Assembly: GCA_015179025.1 (NCBI GenBank)
Contig: WHUX01000234.1
Location: 1-64,000, forward strand
Direction: 5' to 3'
DNA length: 64,000 nt
Source: Terfezia claveryi
Lineage: Eukaryota; Ascomycota; Pezizomycetes; Pezizales; Pezizaceae
The position numbers and the translations under genes were made by a program. This document shows positions 21,419 to 33,950 of the stretch, piece after piece (positions within the stretch are counted from its first letter, which is position 1; every line of letters starts with the position of its first letter). The notes under the pieces are model-generated. The model saw nothing but the letters and a program-made list of their open reading frames with translations. It had not been told where the DNA came from and did no database searches.

Positions 21419-24400
21419 TTTTTTTTTTTTTTTTACAAAAACTCAGTACACCTATACAACCTCATAAGGGGGACTATGAGGAGCTACCCGGAAGCCTGGT
21501 GGATTCAAGGGTAAGACAAGTTAGTCAGTCAAACCTATGCAAACTAAATATACTGAAGGACTAAGGAGGAGTGTAGCTAAATGCTGTTACTAACAGACTG
21601 GCCGATGACTTAGAAGCCTGACTGAGTTTATCCCATAACATAAAAAGTATGAGCTAACTGTAAAAACTGTAAACTGAGAACTTTAAAGAACTGATAGAGC
21701 TGAGAAGACAAAAGGGACTTGTGAGAATTCATAACTCATTGCAAGTATCTATATCCTTATATCTTATATAAGCTTTCGGAAAAGCAGCTCAAAAAAAGCC
21801 TCCATGATCTCGTAAGTTTCTTCCTCCTCCTTCCTCCATTCTGCCTTATCGAGTTCATTCCAGCTGCCCCTCCCCCCTAGCAGAGTCCTCCGGAACCGGT
21901 CGAAATGTGGACAAGTGAAGACTATATGATTTCTGGTCTCTAAGAGATATCTATATATGTACTCTAGTAACTCTGTTTTGCCGATATGATGGTGCCAGCT
22001 CTTTTGTGAATCTCTATTTGTCTGTAGCTATGTGTAGGCAGATAAGGTATGGTGATTCCATTCTACTCTCCTAGCTCCATAACCCATCTTTTTTCTTCCT
22101 TCCTTCTGTGATACTTTGGAGGAAGTGTGGAGACCACCTTCTGTAATTGTCTGCTCCTGGCCTGTAACCTCCCCCAAATGGAATTGAAAGTTAGCAATCT
22201 GGTCTGCCTTTTTATTGCTTGGTATACCAAGGTGGCCCCTGATCCACATCAGCAAGAAAAAAGTGGTATCGGGACGCCAGGTGGTGTCTCCAGGAGACAG
22301 GGTTGTCTCTTATGTCTTTTGTGTCTTTTGTGTCTCCTGAGTGTCTCCTGAGTGTCTCCTATGTGTCTCCTGGTGTCTCTCAGTGTCTCTAGGAGACACC
22401 AGGAGATATTCTGCCAATCGTGGAGACACATCTTGTCTCCAGTGGCATTACTGTCTCTAGAGACACTGGAGACAAACTATTTTCTTTCCTGATGCATGAG
22501 ATTTGAAGGTCCCTGTATGGGTTGTTAATCACTGAGGTCTTAATTCCTTTCTTAATGCCGAACCTAGGTAGAGAGGCTGAGCTCATGTTATGGACTGACT
22601 GGATTGCTGCTTATGAGTCTGACATGATTGCTAGCATGACCAAGTTTTCTTTCTGTAGTACTAGTTGTATTGCAAACAGCTTGCCATCTGCCATTGTAGT
22701 CTGCACCTCAAGGTAGCTGCCATAGTCCTTGAAGGTACCTCCCATTTGGTCCTCACTGTGGACCCCGCTTGCCATGATGCCTTTCCATCTAGTGCCGTCT
22801 GTATAGCAGACTCTCTATCCTTCTTTCTGAATCAAACCTATTCCTACTGCCCATTTGCCTAACTATTTGAAGGACTCTGATTTAGGGTCCATGATTTTTC
22901 TATAAATTAGAGAGAAGGGTATAGTGTCTTCTCTATCTCCTTATAAGAGGTCCTTTCAATCAGCTCCATTAAGGTAAAAGGCTTCTGAGATTGGGGTTCT
23001 GGTTAGATGTGGGTCAATATTTGCATACCAGAATGTGTCTCCCTTACTATAGGCCCTTATCTGCCAGTTACCTGTCCTCACTACTCTTGCAGCCTAACAA
23101 TGCTTTATGTCCTCTATTTTGTTCTTGAGGGGTTCAACGTTAGCAATTTAACCTAGTGTTTAATAGCTAGAGCCATGATATCCTCCTATAATCTTCTGTA
23201 GGGCTTGGTACTTATAATATTCTATAGATTGTAGGAGATGTTGGTATTGTGATTTCCAGAGCTCTACTTCTTATATAAAGATACTTCATATGCATCCTGT
23301 GTATAGGGATCTGAGAGCCGTTGGGCTCATGCCTCTATTCTGGTTGCCTAAGCTCATTAGTACCTTTAGTATGCTGGTGGTTTTAGATGTCCTTTATTTG
23401 ATATGGCTCTTTTATGAAAAGTCGCTTGCAATTATAATTCCTAATGTCTTGTAGTATTTGATCTTGTCTTTGCTGTGGAAGTCGAGCCTAGACTCCTTGC
23501 TCGGATCCTATTGGGGTTTGTCCTCTTCTGCTACTGACTTAAGTGTATTGGTGATTTCCTCGACCAACTTGTCATGTGCCCTAGTATTAAGGTTGCTTAT
23601 TATCAAGGGATTGATGTTGTCGACATATGAAAAGAGCTGGATTGACGTCAACTTCGGGATTCTAGCTGCCATTATACTTACTCTTATAGTTCTGAGGTCA
23701 AAAGGCTATGGAAGGCTTGAGGATGCTGCTATTACTTTATTGAGAGTGTTGCCAATATAGATAAGCTATAGAACTGGTAAAAGTAGGCTGCCTTAGGGAG
23801 CTTTTTGGTCCATATATCTGATATCTCTTGTCTCTCCATCCCATAAAACTGGAAATAAGTAGGGCTAAAGGAACCTGTTGATAAACCTCATAATCCTGTA
23901 TGGTATTCCCACTTTCTGGAGGATATTGAAAAGACTTTTGGTTCTAATGTTGTTGAAGGCTAAGATAATATCTCTACCTAGGAGTGTGGCTTTGTTGCCT
24001 TCCTATATGGCTTTTTCTGCTATTGAGATTGTCAGCATCATTGCATCTATAGCTGATCTGCCTTTCTATAAACCATATTGTAGGGGGTAGAATAGTTCTG
24101 TTGTGTGCTGGAGTTCTTTGGCTAACAGCTTCTCTAGGAGTTTGCTAACTGTATTGGCTAGGACTATTGGTCTCTATCCTTTGACTTCTGAGTAGTTCTT
24201 TCCTAGTTTTGGTATCATAAACATTGAGAGGTTTCTCCATGATAGTGGAGCTGCTACCGAACCCTCCATTACTCTAGCCATGTTATTGATGAGTGCCTTC
24301 CCTAGTGGGGTATCTTTGATAAGTTTGATGAGGTGGTAGGAAATAAGATCCGGACCTGGCGCGGAAGAGTTTGACATATGGCTCAGAGCCTGTCGTATTT

Positions 24401-26035
24401 TGTGGATTGTAGCCTCTTCCGCTAGTTGGTACCTTATTGGAGACTCAACAATTGTTGGAGGGTGGGGGGGTGAGGTGTGTCAGTTTTTAGATATCAAGTG
24501 GTGCTTCTGGAAGGCGTCTAGCTTGGCCTGGTCGCTAGAGAGGGTCTTCTTATCCTTGTTAGTCATGTCTCCCATTAATAAGGTGTGCTTGAATGGGTCC
24601 CGTGCTATTCTCATAATATCCCATAGGTGTCTTTGACCGTGTTCTTCTAGAAACCTTTTCCAGCATATCCGTTTCTTGTTCTTTATTAACTTCCTAACAG
24701 CTCCCAGGGAGGGCCCTCCCCCCCCCTGGTATTAATCTCATCATGATCTCCCTACCTTCCTAGATAGGTATGCTCGGACTTATCTTTTGATCATAAATAG
24801 GTTTTGAGTGACCTGTCATCCTATATAGCACTTGCACATAGTGGTCTGGAGCGTTAACCCAGTATATTAGGAATGATACTTTCGTACCTGATGAGAATTA
24901 AATGCGCCCTTTGCACCTTAAGCCCCTTTGCTAAAGCTTCGCTCACTTCAGTGCAGACTATGCTACCCCTCCATCATCGGTGAGTTGCTTTCTTTGCCCT
25001 AACTCCCCTCAGGTGTATTTCGACTTCCGGGAGTCATCGCCTTAGCTCAGTCCCACGATGAGTGCTGGTCTATTATATACGACTGGGGGTGCTTCCTCTA
25101 TGACGAGTTGCTGTCTCTGCCCTAACCCGACCCCAGGTGCATTTCGACTCTCTACAGCCTTCGACTGTCAGGGGCCCCCACCAGGACTCGAAGGGCGGGT
25201 GTAGCAGTTAAGACTATCAGTTGAGTGGCATATACCTGAGTTGCATAGGGAACGGCGACCTTCTGCTCTCACCACTGCAGGGAGGTGAGCACGCTGCGAC
25301 GAGTTCCCGAGGCCCCCACCAGGACTCGAAGGGGAGCTTAACAGTTAAGACTGCCTAGATATTGAGTTCACACGAGTGGCTGATCACCGAAGGATGGAGC
25401 ATAAGGCTCGCTGGCTTTAGAACCGTCCTGTCGAGCCCACCAACCCCCTACGAGATGGTGACTGCCGCTCGGGAGTTTTTAGTCTTCTTTCCGGCTACCA
25501 AGGTATGTCGGGAGATTGTCACAATGGAGAATGGTGTTTCAGACCCGAACTCTTTGTGAAGCTGTATCTCTGTGACACCCATGGCCCTCAGGGTCTCGCA
25601 AGGTGACCCGATGAAATCTGTGAGACGTTTTGGATGCGTCGGCAGGCAACACCCGTCCACACCTTACTAACCAAAGCATATGTCGAAGATATGCCCGAGA
25701 GGTGACCTGTCAGCCTACCTAGCACTTGCACGACTTGGAGTGTTCCCTCCCATTCCCGCCTCGGAAGTTGGTTCATGACTTTGTTGGGGCGGACCCCCCG
25801 AGAACCGAAATGTCAGTTTCCGAGTTGTTGTCCGCCCCTCCCACTCCGACCTCAGCGTTGGTTTTCGAGCTTTTCGGAGCTCCAAGTGGGCCAGGGCGTA
25901 GCTGGTAGGTAGGCTGTCGGTTAGTTATCAGGAGTATCTCCGGTGGCCTTTACTCCTCTCTTCCGGCATACGAATTACTCCGCAGCCGGCTAGCCACCGG
26001 GGGGGCAGCTTCCTAAGAAGGATCGCACCGCCCAC
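21419..26035 (-). mobile_element. Tad1-like LINE with RT and RNase H, heavily mutated
   Basis: Read on the minus strand, the element ends in a poly(A) tract (the T-run 21419-21434). Preceding it are RNase H pieces (YTDGT near 22790, MLAIMSDS, and WIRGHLGIPSNKKAD near 22200). Before these lie RT motifs from about 24370 to 23600, including APGPDLISYHLIKLI, SMFMIPKLGK, a P-stop-GSLL motif and FSYVDN in place of the YVDD box. Stops occur mainly where Gln or Trp is usual. Sequence from 24690 to 26035 is the reverse complement of 43290-44645, so it is the 5' part of this element or a linked repeat. The homology starts abruptly at 26035, which fits 5' truncation. Confidence 0.75.
22258..22490. mobile_element. 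GTGTCTCC-rich insertion inside the LINE
   Basis: About 230 bp of reiterated GTGTCTCCTG words and their complements (GGAGACACCAGG) separate the two halves of the LINE RNase H region. The homologous LINE at 33170-33210 lacks it. The insert starts near AAGAAAAAA and ends near TATTTTCTTTC, a weak inverted pair. Confidence 0.6.
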
Positions 26036-26124
26036 CCACTGACATTACGAGCCAGCTATATTACAAGCAATAATAGTAGCGACATTACAAGCGGCATCAC
26101 TTTTCTAGCCCAGGTCCGCTCTCA

Positions 26125-29100
26125 TGAGCTCTCCCAACCCAGGTTAGCAGGTTCGCTCAGGTTGACTGTTCTGGCTCAGGTTCCCTCAGGAAGGCTCTGC
26201 CGGCTCAGGTTAGCTGTTCCGGTAGCTGCTCCGGCTCAGGTTTGCTCAGGTTAGCTGTTCGGCGGCTGCTCCAGCTCAGGCTTGCTCAGGTAGGCTGTTC
26301 CGGCTCAGGTTTGCTCAGCTCAGATTGGCTCAGCTGAGATTTGCTCAGCTCAGGTTTGCTCAGGTTGGCTGCTCCGGCTCAGATTTTCTCAGGTTGGCTG
26401 CTCCGGCTCAGGTTTGCTCAGGTTGGCTACTCCGGCTCAGATTTGCTCAGTTTGGCTGTTCCGTTGGCTGCTCCGGCTCAGGTTTGCTCAGGTTGGCTAC
26501 TCCAGCTCAGATTTGCTCAGGTTGGCTGTTCCAATGGCTTCTCCGGCTCAGGCTTGCTCAGGTTGGCTGTTCCGGCTCAGGTTTGCTCAGTTTAGTTGTT
26601 CCGGCTCCTTCTCCGACTCAGGTTTGCTCAGGTTGGCTCTTCCAGGTCAGGCTTGCTCAGGTTGGCTGCTCCGGCTCAGATTTGCTCAGGTTGGCTGTTC
26701 CGATGGCTGCTGCGGATCAGGCTTGCTCAGGTTGGCTGCTCCGGCTCAGGCTTGCTCAGGTTGGCTGTTCCGGCTCAGGTTTGCTCAGGTTAGCTGTTCG
26801 GCGGCTGCTCCGGCTCAGGCTTGCTAAGGTTGGCTGTTCCGGCTCAGGTTTGCTCAGGTTAGCTGTTCGGCGGCTGCTCCGGCTAAGGCTCGCTCAGGTT
26901 GGCTGTTCCGGCTCAGGTTTGCTCAGGTTGGCTACTCCGGCTCAGGCTTGCTCAGGTTGGGTGTTCCGGCTCAGGTTTGCTCAGGTTGGCTGCTCCGGCT
27001 CAGGCTTGCTCAGGTTGGCTGCTCCGGCACAGATTTGCTCAGGTTCGCTCATATAGCTGCCAGAACAGCCAACCTGAGCAAGCCTGAGCCGGAGCATCCA
27101 ACCTGAGCAAGCCTGAGCCGCAGCAGGCACCGAACAGCTAACCTGAGCAAACCTGAGCTGGAACAGCCAACCTGAGCAAGCCTGAGCCGCAGCAGCCGCC
27201 GAACAGCTAACCTGAGCAAACCTGAGCCGGAACAGCCAACCTGAGCAAGCCTGAGCCGGAGCAGCCAACCTGAGCAAACCTGAGCCGGAACAGCCAACCT
27301 GAGCGAGCCTGAGCCGGAGCAGCCGCCGAACAGCTAACCTGAGCAAACCTGAGCCGGAACAGCCAACCTGAGCAAGCCTGAGCCGGAACACCCAACCTGA
27401 GCGAGCCTGAGCAAACCTGAGCCGGAACAGCCAACCTGAGCAAGCCTGAGCCGGAACAGCCAACCTGAGCGAGCCTGAGCCGGAGCAGCCGCCGAACAGC
27501 TAACCTGAGCAAACCTGAGCCGGAACAGCCAACCTGAGCAAGCCTGAGCCGGAGCATCCAACCTGAGCAAGCCTGAGCCGCAGCAGCCGCCGAACAGCTA
27601 ACCTGAGCAAACCTGAGCCGGAACAGCCAACCTGAGCAAGCCTGAGCCGGAACACCCAACCTGAGCGAGCCTGAGCCGGAGCAGCCGCCGAACAGCTAAC
27701 CTGAGCAAACCTGAGCCGGAACAGCCAACCTGAGCAAGCCTGAGCCGGAACAGCCAACCTGAGCGAGCCTGAGCCGGAGCAGCCGCCGAACAGCTAACCT
27801 GAGCAAGCCTGAGCCGGAGCATCCAACCTGAGCAAGCCTGAGCCGCAGCAGGCACCGAACAGCTAACCTGAGCAAACCTGAGCTGGAACAGCCAACCTGA
27901 GCAAGCCTGAGCCGCAGCAGCCGCCGAACAGCTAACCTGAGCAAACCTGAGCCGGAACAGCCAACCTGAGCAAGCCTGAGCCGGAGCAGCCAACCTGAGC
28001 AAACCTGAGCCGGAACAGCCAACCTGAGCGAGCCTGAGCCGGAGCAGCCGCCGAACAGCTAACCTGAGCAAACCTGAGCCGGAACAGCCAACCTGAGCAA
28101 GCCTGAGCCGCAGCAGGCACCGAACAGCTAACCTGAGCAAACCTGAGCTGGAACAGCCAACCTGAGCAAGCCTGAGCCGCAGCAGCCGCCGAACAGCTAA
28201 CCTGAGCAAACCTGAGCCGGAACAGCCAACCTGAGCAAGCCTGAGCCGGAACAGCCAACCTGAGCAAGCCTGAGCCGGAACAGCCAACCTGAGCGAGCCT
28301 GAGCCGGAGCAGCCGCCGAACAGCTAACCTGAGCAAGCCTGAGCCGGAGCATCCAACCTGAGCGAGCCTGAGCCGGAACAGCCAACCTGAGCAAGCCTGA
28401 GCCGGAACAGCCAACCTGAGCGAGCCTGAGCCGGAGCAGCCGCCGAACAGCTAACCTGAGCAAACCTGAGCCGGAACAGCCAACCTGAGCAAGCCTGAGC
28501 CGGAACAGCCAACCTGAGCGAGCCTGAGCCGGAGCAGCCGCCGAACAGCTAACCTGAGCAAGCCTGAGCCGGAGCATCCAACCTGAGCAAGCCTGAGCCG
28601 GAGCATCCAACCTGAGCAAGCCTGAGCCGCAGCAGGCACCGAACAGCTAACCTGAGCAAACCTGAGCTGGAACAGCCAACCTGAGCAAGCCTGAGCCGCA
28701 GCAGCCGCCGAACAGCTAACCTGAGCAAACCTGAGCCGGAACAGCCAACCTGAGCAAGCCTGAGCCGGAGCAGCCAACCTGAGCAAACCTGAGCCGGAAC
28801 AGCCAACCTGAGCGAGCCTGAGCCGGAGCAGCCGCCGAACAGCTAACCTGAGCAAACCTGAGCCGGAACAGCCAACCTGAGCAAGCCTGAGCCGGAACAC
28901 CCAACCTGAGCGAGCCTGAGCCGGAGCAGCCGCCGAACAGCTAACCTGAGCAAACCTGAGCCGGAACAGCCAACCTGATCAAGCCTGAGCCGGAACAGCC
29001 AACCTGAGCGAGCCTGAGCCGGAGCAGCCGCCGAACAGCTAACCTGAGCAAACCTGAGCCGGAACAGCCAACCTGAGCAAGCCTGAGCCGGAGCATCCAA

Positions 29101-29213
29101 CCTGAGCAAGCCTGAGCCGCAGCAGCCGCCGAACAGCTAACCTGAGCAAACCTGAGCCGGAACAGCCGCCGGAGGAGACAACCTGAGCAAGCCTGAGCTG
29201 GAAGAGACAACCC
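26125..29213. repeat. 3-kb 29-bp minisatellite with central strand switch
   Basis: From 26125 to about 27050 the unit is GGCTGTTCCGGCTCAGGTTT plus GCTCAGGTT (29 bp). From about 27060 to 29213 the same unit runs on the opposite strand (CAGCCAACCTGAGC...). A 40-bp variant containing GTTCGGCGGCTGCTCC combines with two 29-bp units into a 98-bp higher-order repeat, clear in the right arm. All three frames of one strand are free of stop codons, so very long open frames arise by chance. They should not be read as proteins. Confidence 0.95.
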
Positions 29214-29219
29214 TACCGG

Positions 29220-29624
29220 AGCAGTATTTTTGGCTATAGCTAGCTATTATTATCTTACTATTTGCAAAATCCATGATTTTCTTGTATAAAATGTCGCTCC
29301 GGATCAATGGGTTACCTGCTCCTGAGGTAGAGGATGATGTTTTTTGGAATAGACTACTGTACGAATAGTAGATTTGGGTTACTATTCATGTATCATCCTT
29401 GGAACCTCCTTACAATAGTCTTGACAACAGCAAATCTGCTCCGCTGAGCTCAACATTTAGTCGTCTAGCCCCAGAGCTGGGGAGAGATATTAGGTAGAGC
29501 CAATGAAAGTAGCCATCTTGGAGAAAGTCTGTTCTGGATCTCTGTTAATAGTTGGCTATTCCGGATCTATCTACACCTGTTCTGTTCCATACACCAAATT
29601 CTAAATTGGCCAATCGATCGTTCC
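29220..29624. other. Intergenic DNA, nothing recognised
   Basis: No gene or known repeat. A small palindrome-like TAGACTACTG...AATAGTAG lies near 29350. Confidence 0.4.
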
Positions 29625-29770
29625 GTTGGCCAGTCTGACGAATTAGCAGTTGGAACATTCCATACACCAACTGCACTAAGGCACCATTCCGTTCACCAAA
29701 CTCATGCTAATTCACCGTCGCATGCATCAATGTCACGATATGTTCAACGTACGCTGCATTCAGAACAACC
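29625..29770 (-). repeat. Inverted copy of 41175-41305
   Basis: On the minus strand it begins GAATGCAGCGTACGTTGAAC and is about 85-90% identical by eye to 41175-41305. With the 24.7-26.0 / 43.3-44.6 kb pair it forms a second inverted duplication in the same relative order. Confidence 0.7.
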
Positions 29771-29881
29771 AGCACTACCTACATTGCATACAAAACAAAT
29801 GACCACGCCAACAAATAAACAAACCCAAAACAATGACTGCACGAACAAATAAACAACCACAAAATACGAGTTAATTATCAC

Positions 29882-31310
29882 CACACCAGTAAACAAACCA
29901 ATATTAACCTAAAAACAAAACAAATTAAATTAAAAAACAGAATGCGACAGGCAAAAAATAAGTAAAAATAAAAAAGAAAAGAAAAGAAAAAACCCCAGAA
30001 CGTAGTCTAGGTCTCATCGGGATTCGCAGTGAATATAGGCATGCGGATGAGTAGGCTCAAGATAATTAGTATGTCAAGCTGGTGAATGCATGAATATTGG
30101 ATATATCGGGATTGGCCAGTTCAGGGTAAACAAGGTGGATACGCTGCAGGCTGAATATCCAGCTGGAGAAGGGGTCGAATATTGGGTATATTTTGGGCGG
30201 TACATCAAGCTGGAGAAAGGGCGAATATGGGGTATATTGCAGGCCGAGTATAGCTAAGGAAGTCCCTTCCCTCCCCCGCTGGCTAATGCTGTCCCTTGCC
30301 TCCCCTGCTGACTAATGCTGTCCCTTGCCTCCCCCGCTGGCTACCTCCCTCATTGGCTAATGCTGTCCATTACCTCCGCCACTGGCTAGTGCTGTCCATT
30401 GCCTCCCCTGCTGGCTAGTGCTGTCCTAATACTGGATATATCGCAGGCTGTATATCCAGCTGGGGAAGAGGTAAATAGTGCATATATTGCAGGCCTAATA
30501 TCCAGCTGGAGAAGAGGCGAATATGGGATATATTGCAGGCCGAATATCTAGCTAGAGAAGGGGTGAATATGGGGTATATTTCCCACGGTTTATCAAGCTG
30601 TGGAAGGCGTGAATATTGGATATATCGGAGGTGGCGAGTTCAGGGTAAACCCAGTGGATATACCGCAGGCCGAATATCCAGCTAGTGCTGTCCTAATACT
30701 GGATATATTGCAGACCGAATATCCAGCTGGATATATTGCAGACCGAATATCCAGCTGGATATACAGCCTGCGATATATCCAGTATTAGGACAGCACTAGC
30801 CAGCAGGGGAGCAAGGGACAGCGTTACCCAGTGGGGGAGGTAATGGACAGCACTAGCCAGCGTGGGAGGTAATGGACAGCACTAGCCAGTGGCGGAGGTA
30901 ATGGACAGCATTAGCCAATGAGGGAGGTAGCCAGCGGGGGAGGCAAGGGACAGCATTAGCCAGCGGGGTAGGGAAAGGACTTCCTTAGCTTTACTCGGCC
31001 TGCAATATACCCAATATTCGCCCCTTCTCCAGCTGGATATTTGGCCTGCAGCGTATCCACCGTGTTTACCCTGAACTGGTCAATCCCGATATATCCAATA
31101 TTCATGCATTCACCAGCTTGACGTACTGATTATCTTGAGCCTACTCATCTGTATGCCTATATTCACTGCGAATCCCAATGAGACCTGGACAGCATTCTGG
31201 GTTTTTTCTTTTCTTTTTTATTTTATTTATTTTTTGCCTGTCGCATTCTTTTTTTTAATTTAATTTGTTTTGGTTTTAGAGTTAATATTATTGGTTTGTT
31301 TACTGGTGTG
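29882..31310. mobile_element. 1.4-kb foldback element with long inverted arms
   Basis: The outer ends CACACCAGTAAACAAACCAA (29882) and its reverse complement ending at 31310 begin arms of about 580 bp (29882-30464 and about 30750-31310). The arms contain reiterated GCTGGCTAATGCTGTCC and GGATATATCGCAGG motifs. A central 290-bp segment repeats ATATCCAGCTGGAGAAGGGG-like units. There is no gene inside and no clear target duplication. Confidence 0.8.
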
Positions 31311-31339
31311 TTCCCCAATGACACCACCCCGGACCACCC

Positions 31340-31815
31340 CTCCAAAAAGAAAACAACACAAGGCGTAGGTAGTCCTACATAAAGCCCAAATAAAATACAA
31401 GCCCGGCCTGATGCACCGCTGGCTAGCGACGACAACCAGACGACCCAGATCGTGGGTATCCGCTGGCTGCTACAAGAGGATAGGTGGGCCGGAAAGTCAG
31501 TTTCGTCGCTGGTCATCTACTGGAAGAAAGAGATAATATCAGGCTCGGGCTCCGCATGGGAAGGAATATCTTCCGAACTACAGCATACGACTGGAATATA
31601 TGATTTGTTTGCGGATATTTGAGGTCTTTCACCACTCGAGAGTCATTATTCTGCTTTCCCACCTGCGAGAATTTAGGATTTTTCTTGCAAGTATTTTGTT
31701 TTGCTTTTCCACCTGCAAGAATTTTGGGAATGGGGGTTTTCCGTGTTTCCACCTGCAAGAGTTCGGGAGGGTTTCGTCGGGGCTCCAGTCAGGGGTCTCG
31801 GGCTCATCCAGCATT
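31340..31815 (+). mobile_element. Non-autonomous LINE derivative (ORF1 fragment)
   Basis: Plus-strand coding remnant IVGIRWLLQEDRWAGKSVSS (31431 onward) matches the IRWLLLEGRRVGKAASSLV stretch at 45265 and the C-terminal part of Tad1 LINE ORF1 (gag-like) proteins. After it comes a GTTTTCC...CACCTGCAAGAG reiteration and GGGGCTCCAGTCAGGG, shared with 34640 and 45660. The LINE RT is absent. Confidence 0.6.
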
Positions 31816-32240
31816 TTTTATTTTTTATTTTTAGATACTCATTACTCCTATGCGGACCCTACGTGGGTCCATGAGGAGTCACCTGGAAACCCAGGTGAAT
31901 TCAGGACAAGGCAAGTTAATCTGCCAGGTCCACCGCAAAAGACTTAGATACACAAATATAAGGGAAATCGTCTCGCGGGTCTTCCCATGCTGTCACTAAC
32001 CGACCATGCATATGGGTCCGGAGGCCCTGACTGGAGTCCCGACGGCTCATCCGGCATTGCCGGTTAATGACAGCACGGGAGTCCCATTCATGGTTCCCCT
32101 ATGTGTAGTTAGCTTGCGATGGACCTGGATTAACTTGCCTTGTTCTGAATCCACCCGGGTTTTCGAGTGGCTCCTCATGGATTCCCGTTGGGTCCGCATA
32201 GGAGTAATGGGCAAAAAAAGAAAGAAAAAACCTATGCTAA
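31816..32240. repeat. Two LINE 3' tails head to head
   Basis: 31816 to about 32010 is a LINE 3' tail on the minus strand (T-run, then CCTATGCGGACCC...ATGAGGAGTCACC). About 32010-32240 is the same tail on the plus strand ending in an A-rich run near 32213. Together they form a long inverted repeat. Confidence 0.7.
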
Positions 32241-32333
32241 AACTCGCTTTTCATAAGTTGGGTCCGCTTTCATGCCAGTAGCTTTTTACCGGTGCCAATC
32301 CTGCCAAGTGCTAACAATATAACCTGCATATCT

Positions 32334-32366
32334 TATGCATGCGTGCCAACCAGACTATATGCATGC
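32334..32366. mobile_element. 15-bp micro-insertion with 9-bp direct repeats
   Basis: TATGCATGC occurs at 32334-32342 and 32358-32366. Exactly between them is GTGCCAACCAGACTA, the reverse complement of the start of the inserts at 15479 and 33881. Confidence 0.75.
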
Positions 32367-32452
32367 TATTACAGAGATGATTAGCGCTGTGCTACTCGAT
32401 AGATTGGCCAGTATACGCCAAAACTCAGTTCGGTCAGGCTGCAATGATAAGA

Positions 32453-33950
32453 CAATTTTTTTTTTAAATACTTATTACCCCTATGCGGCGCCATCGGGGG
32501 CCATGAGGAGCCACCCGGAAGCCCGGGTGGTTTCAAGGTTAAGGCAAGTTAGTCTGCCAGAAACACGCAAACTAGATACAAATAATGACGGGGGGGGTCT
32601 CCCGTGCTGTCATTAACCGGCGGGAAGAAAATCCTGATCTAATAGAAAAAACGTGAACTAACGGAAACTTTGATCAAGACACAAAGGAACTCGTAAAGAT
32701 GATGACTGCTTAAATGAACTCGTAAAATAATTGCTTGAAAAAGGCCTCTGTGGCCTCAAAACTCTCCTCGCCCTCCTTTCTCCACTCCATTTTGTCTAGG
32801 TCCTCCCATGTTCGTCTCTCCCCTAATAGGACTCTTCTGAGGTGGGTGAATCGTGGGCAATCGAAGACGATTGGTTTCCTGTCTCAGAGGAGAATCTACA
32901 AGCGCAGGTGGCTGACTCGGCTTTGCCAATGTGGTAGAGCCAGCTTTTGTGGGGGCCTCTATTTGTGCGCATCCAAGTGAAGGCTGATAGGGCGTGGCGA
33001 TCCCATTCTGTCCTCCGAATCCTGTACCCTGGTTTGTTCCAGGCTGCCTTTCGGATCGCCTTAGATGAAGCACGAAGCCCACTCTCAGTTGTTGTGCGGG
33101 GGCTGCCTAAGAGGGTTCCGAGGTGAGACTTAAGGCTGGCGGTCCTGTCCGCCTTTTCATTCCCTTCGATGCCTAGGTGTCCTCTAACCCAAGATAGCCT
33201 GAGATCTCTGTGGGGGTTACCGACTAGTAGCGCCTTAATATCTTTCTCAATACCAGACCTAGGAGGGGCGCCGGTGCTGAGATTGCGAACTGCCTGAACT
33301 GCTGCTTGGGAGTCTGATAAAATTGCCAACATGTCCGCGTCCTCCTTCTGTAGCGCCAGAAACATGGCGTAGAGCTCCCCGTCTGCAACTGTAGCTTGGC
33401 CTCCTAGAAAATCCCCATAGTCTGCTGAAAGACCCCCCTTCCAATCCGCGCTGTAAACTCCACTCGCTATCTCTCTCCCTCGCCCTGTACCGTCAGTGTA
33501 ACATACTCTCCAGCCCTCTTCCATGATACTCCCTATCTTTGCTGCCTAGACACCTAGGAGTTTGGACCTCTCAGACCTCGGATTTAGGATTACCTCGTAA
33601 CTGATAGGGAAGGGTGTGATATCCTCTCTATCACCCCACGATAGCTCTTCTAGGTCTGCCCCAGACAAGGAAAAGGCTTCGGAAATGGGGGTTCTTACTC
33701 GATGTAGGTCATTGCCATAGTGCCATGAGGTATCCTTTTCGATGTATGACTGGACTTGTGGGTCACCCGTCTTGACCATTCTGGCTGTCCATCACCGTTG
33801 CATGTTGTCCAGTTTGTCCTGAAGGGGTTCTATATTGGCTATAAACCCTAGAGCATCGTGGCTACTGCCATAGTATCCTCTAGTCTGGTTGGCACAACAC
33901 CCTCCATGTGATTTTCCGCAGAGCCTGATATTCCAGACGTTGCATGGGGA
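32453..33950 (-). mobile_element. 5'-truncated Tad1-like LINE with RNase H domain
   Basis: The minus strand ends in a poly(A) tract (T-run about 32456-32466). A good RNase H frame spans 33524-32823: CYTDGTGRGREIASGVYSAD, then DGELYAMFLALQKE, AILSDSQAAVQA and WVRGHLGIEGNEKADR. These carry the D-E-D-D type residues expected for RNase HI. Upstream remnants (33546-33935) match the region before RNase H in the 21.4-26 kb LINE. RT is missing, as in 5' truncation. Confidence 0.8.
33881..33904. mobile_element. 24-bp TAGTCTGG insertion in a LINE
   Basis: TAGTCTGGTTGGCACAACAC (33881-33900) followed by CCTC interrupts sequence that is continuous in the homologous LINE near 23190. Only CCTC is repeated at the borders, so a full duplication is not clear. 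Confidence 0.5.

Noticed and set aside
26325..29210. Many long open frames of Ala/Cys/Gly/Ser/Leu repeats
   Set aside because: They come from a 29-bp tandem repeat that lacks stops in all three frames of one strand. Overlapping frames and strand switching show that they are not genes.
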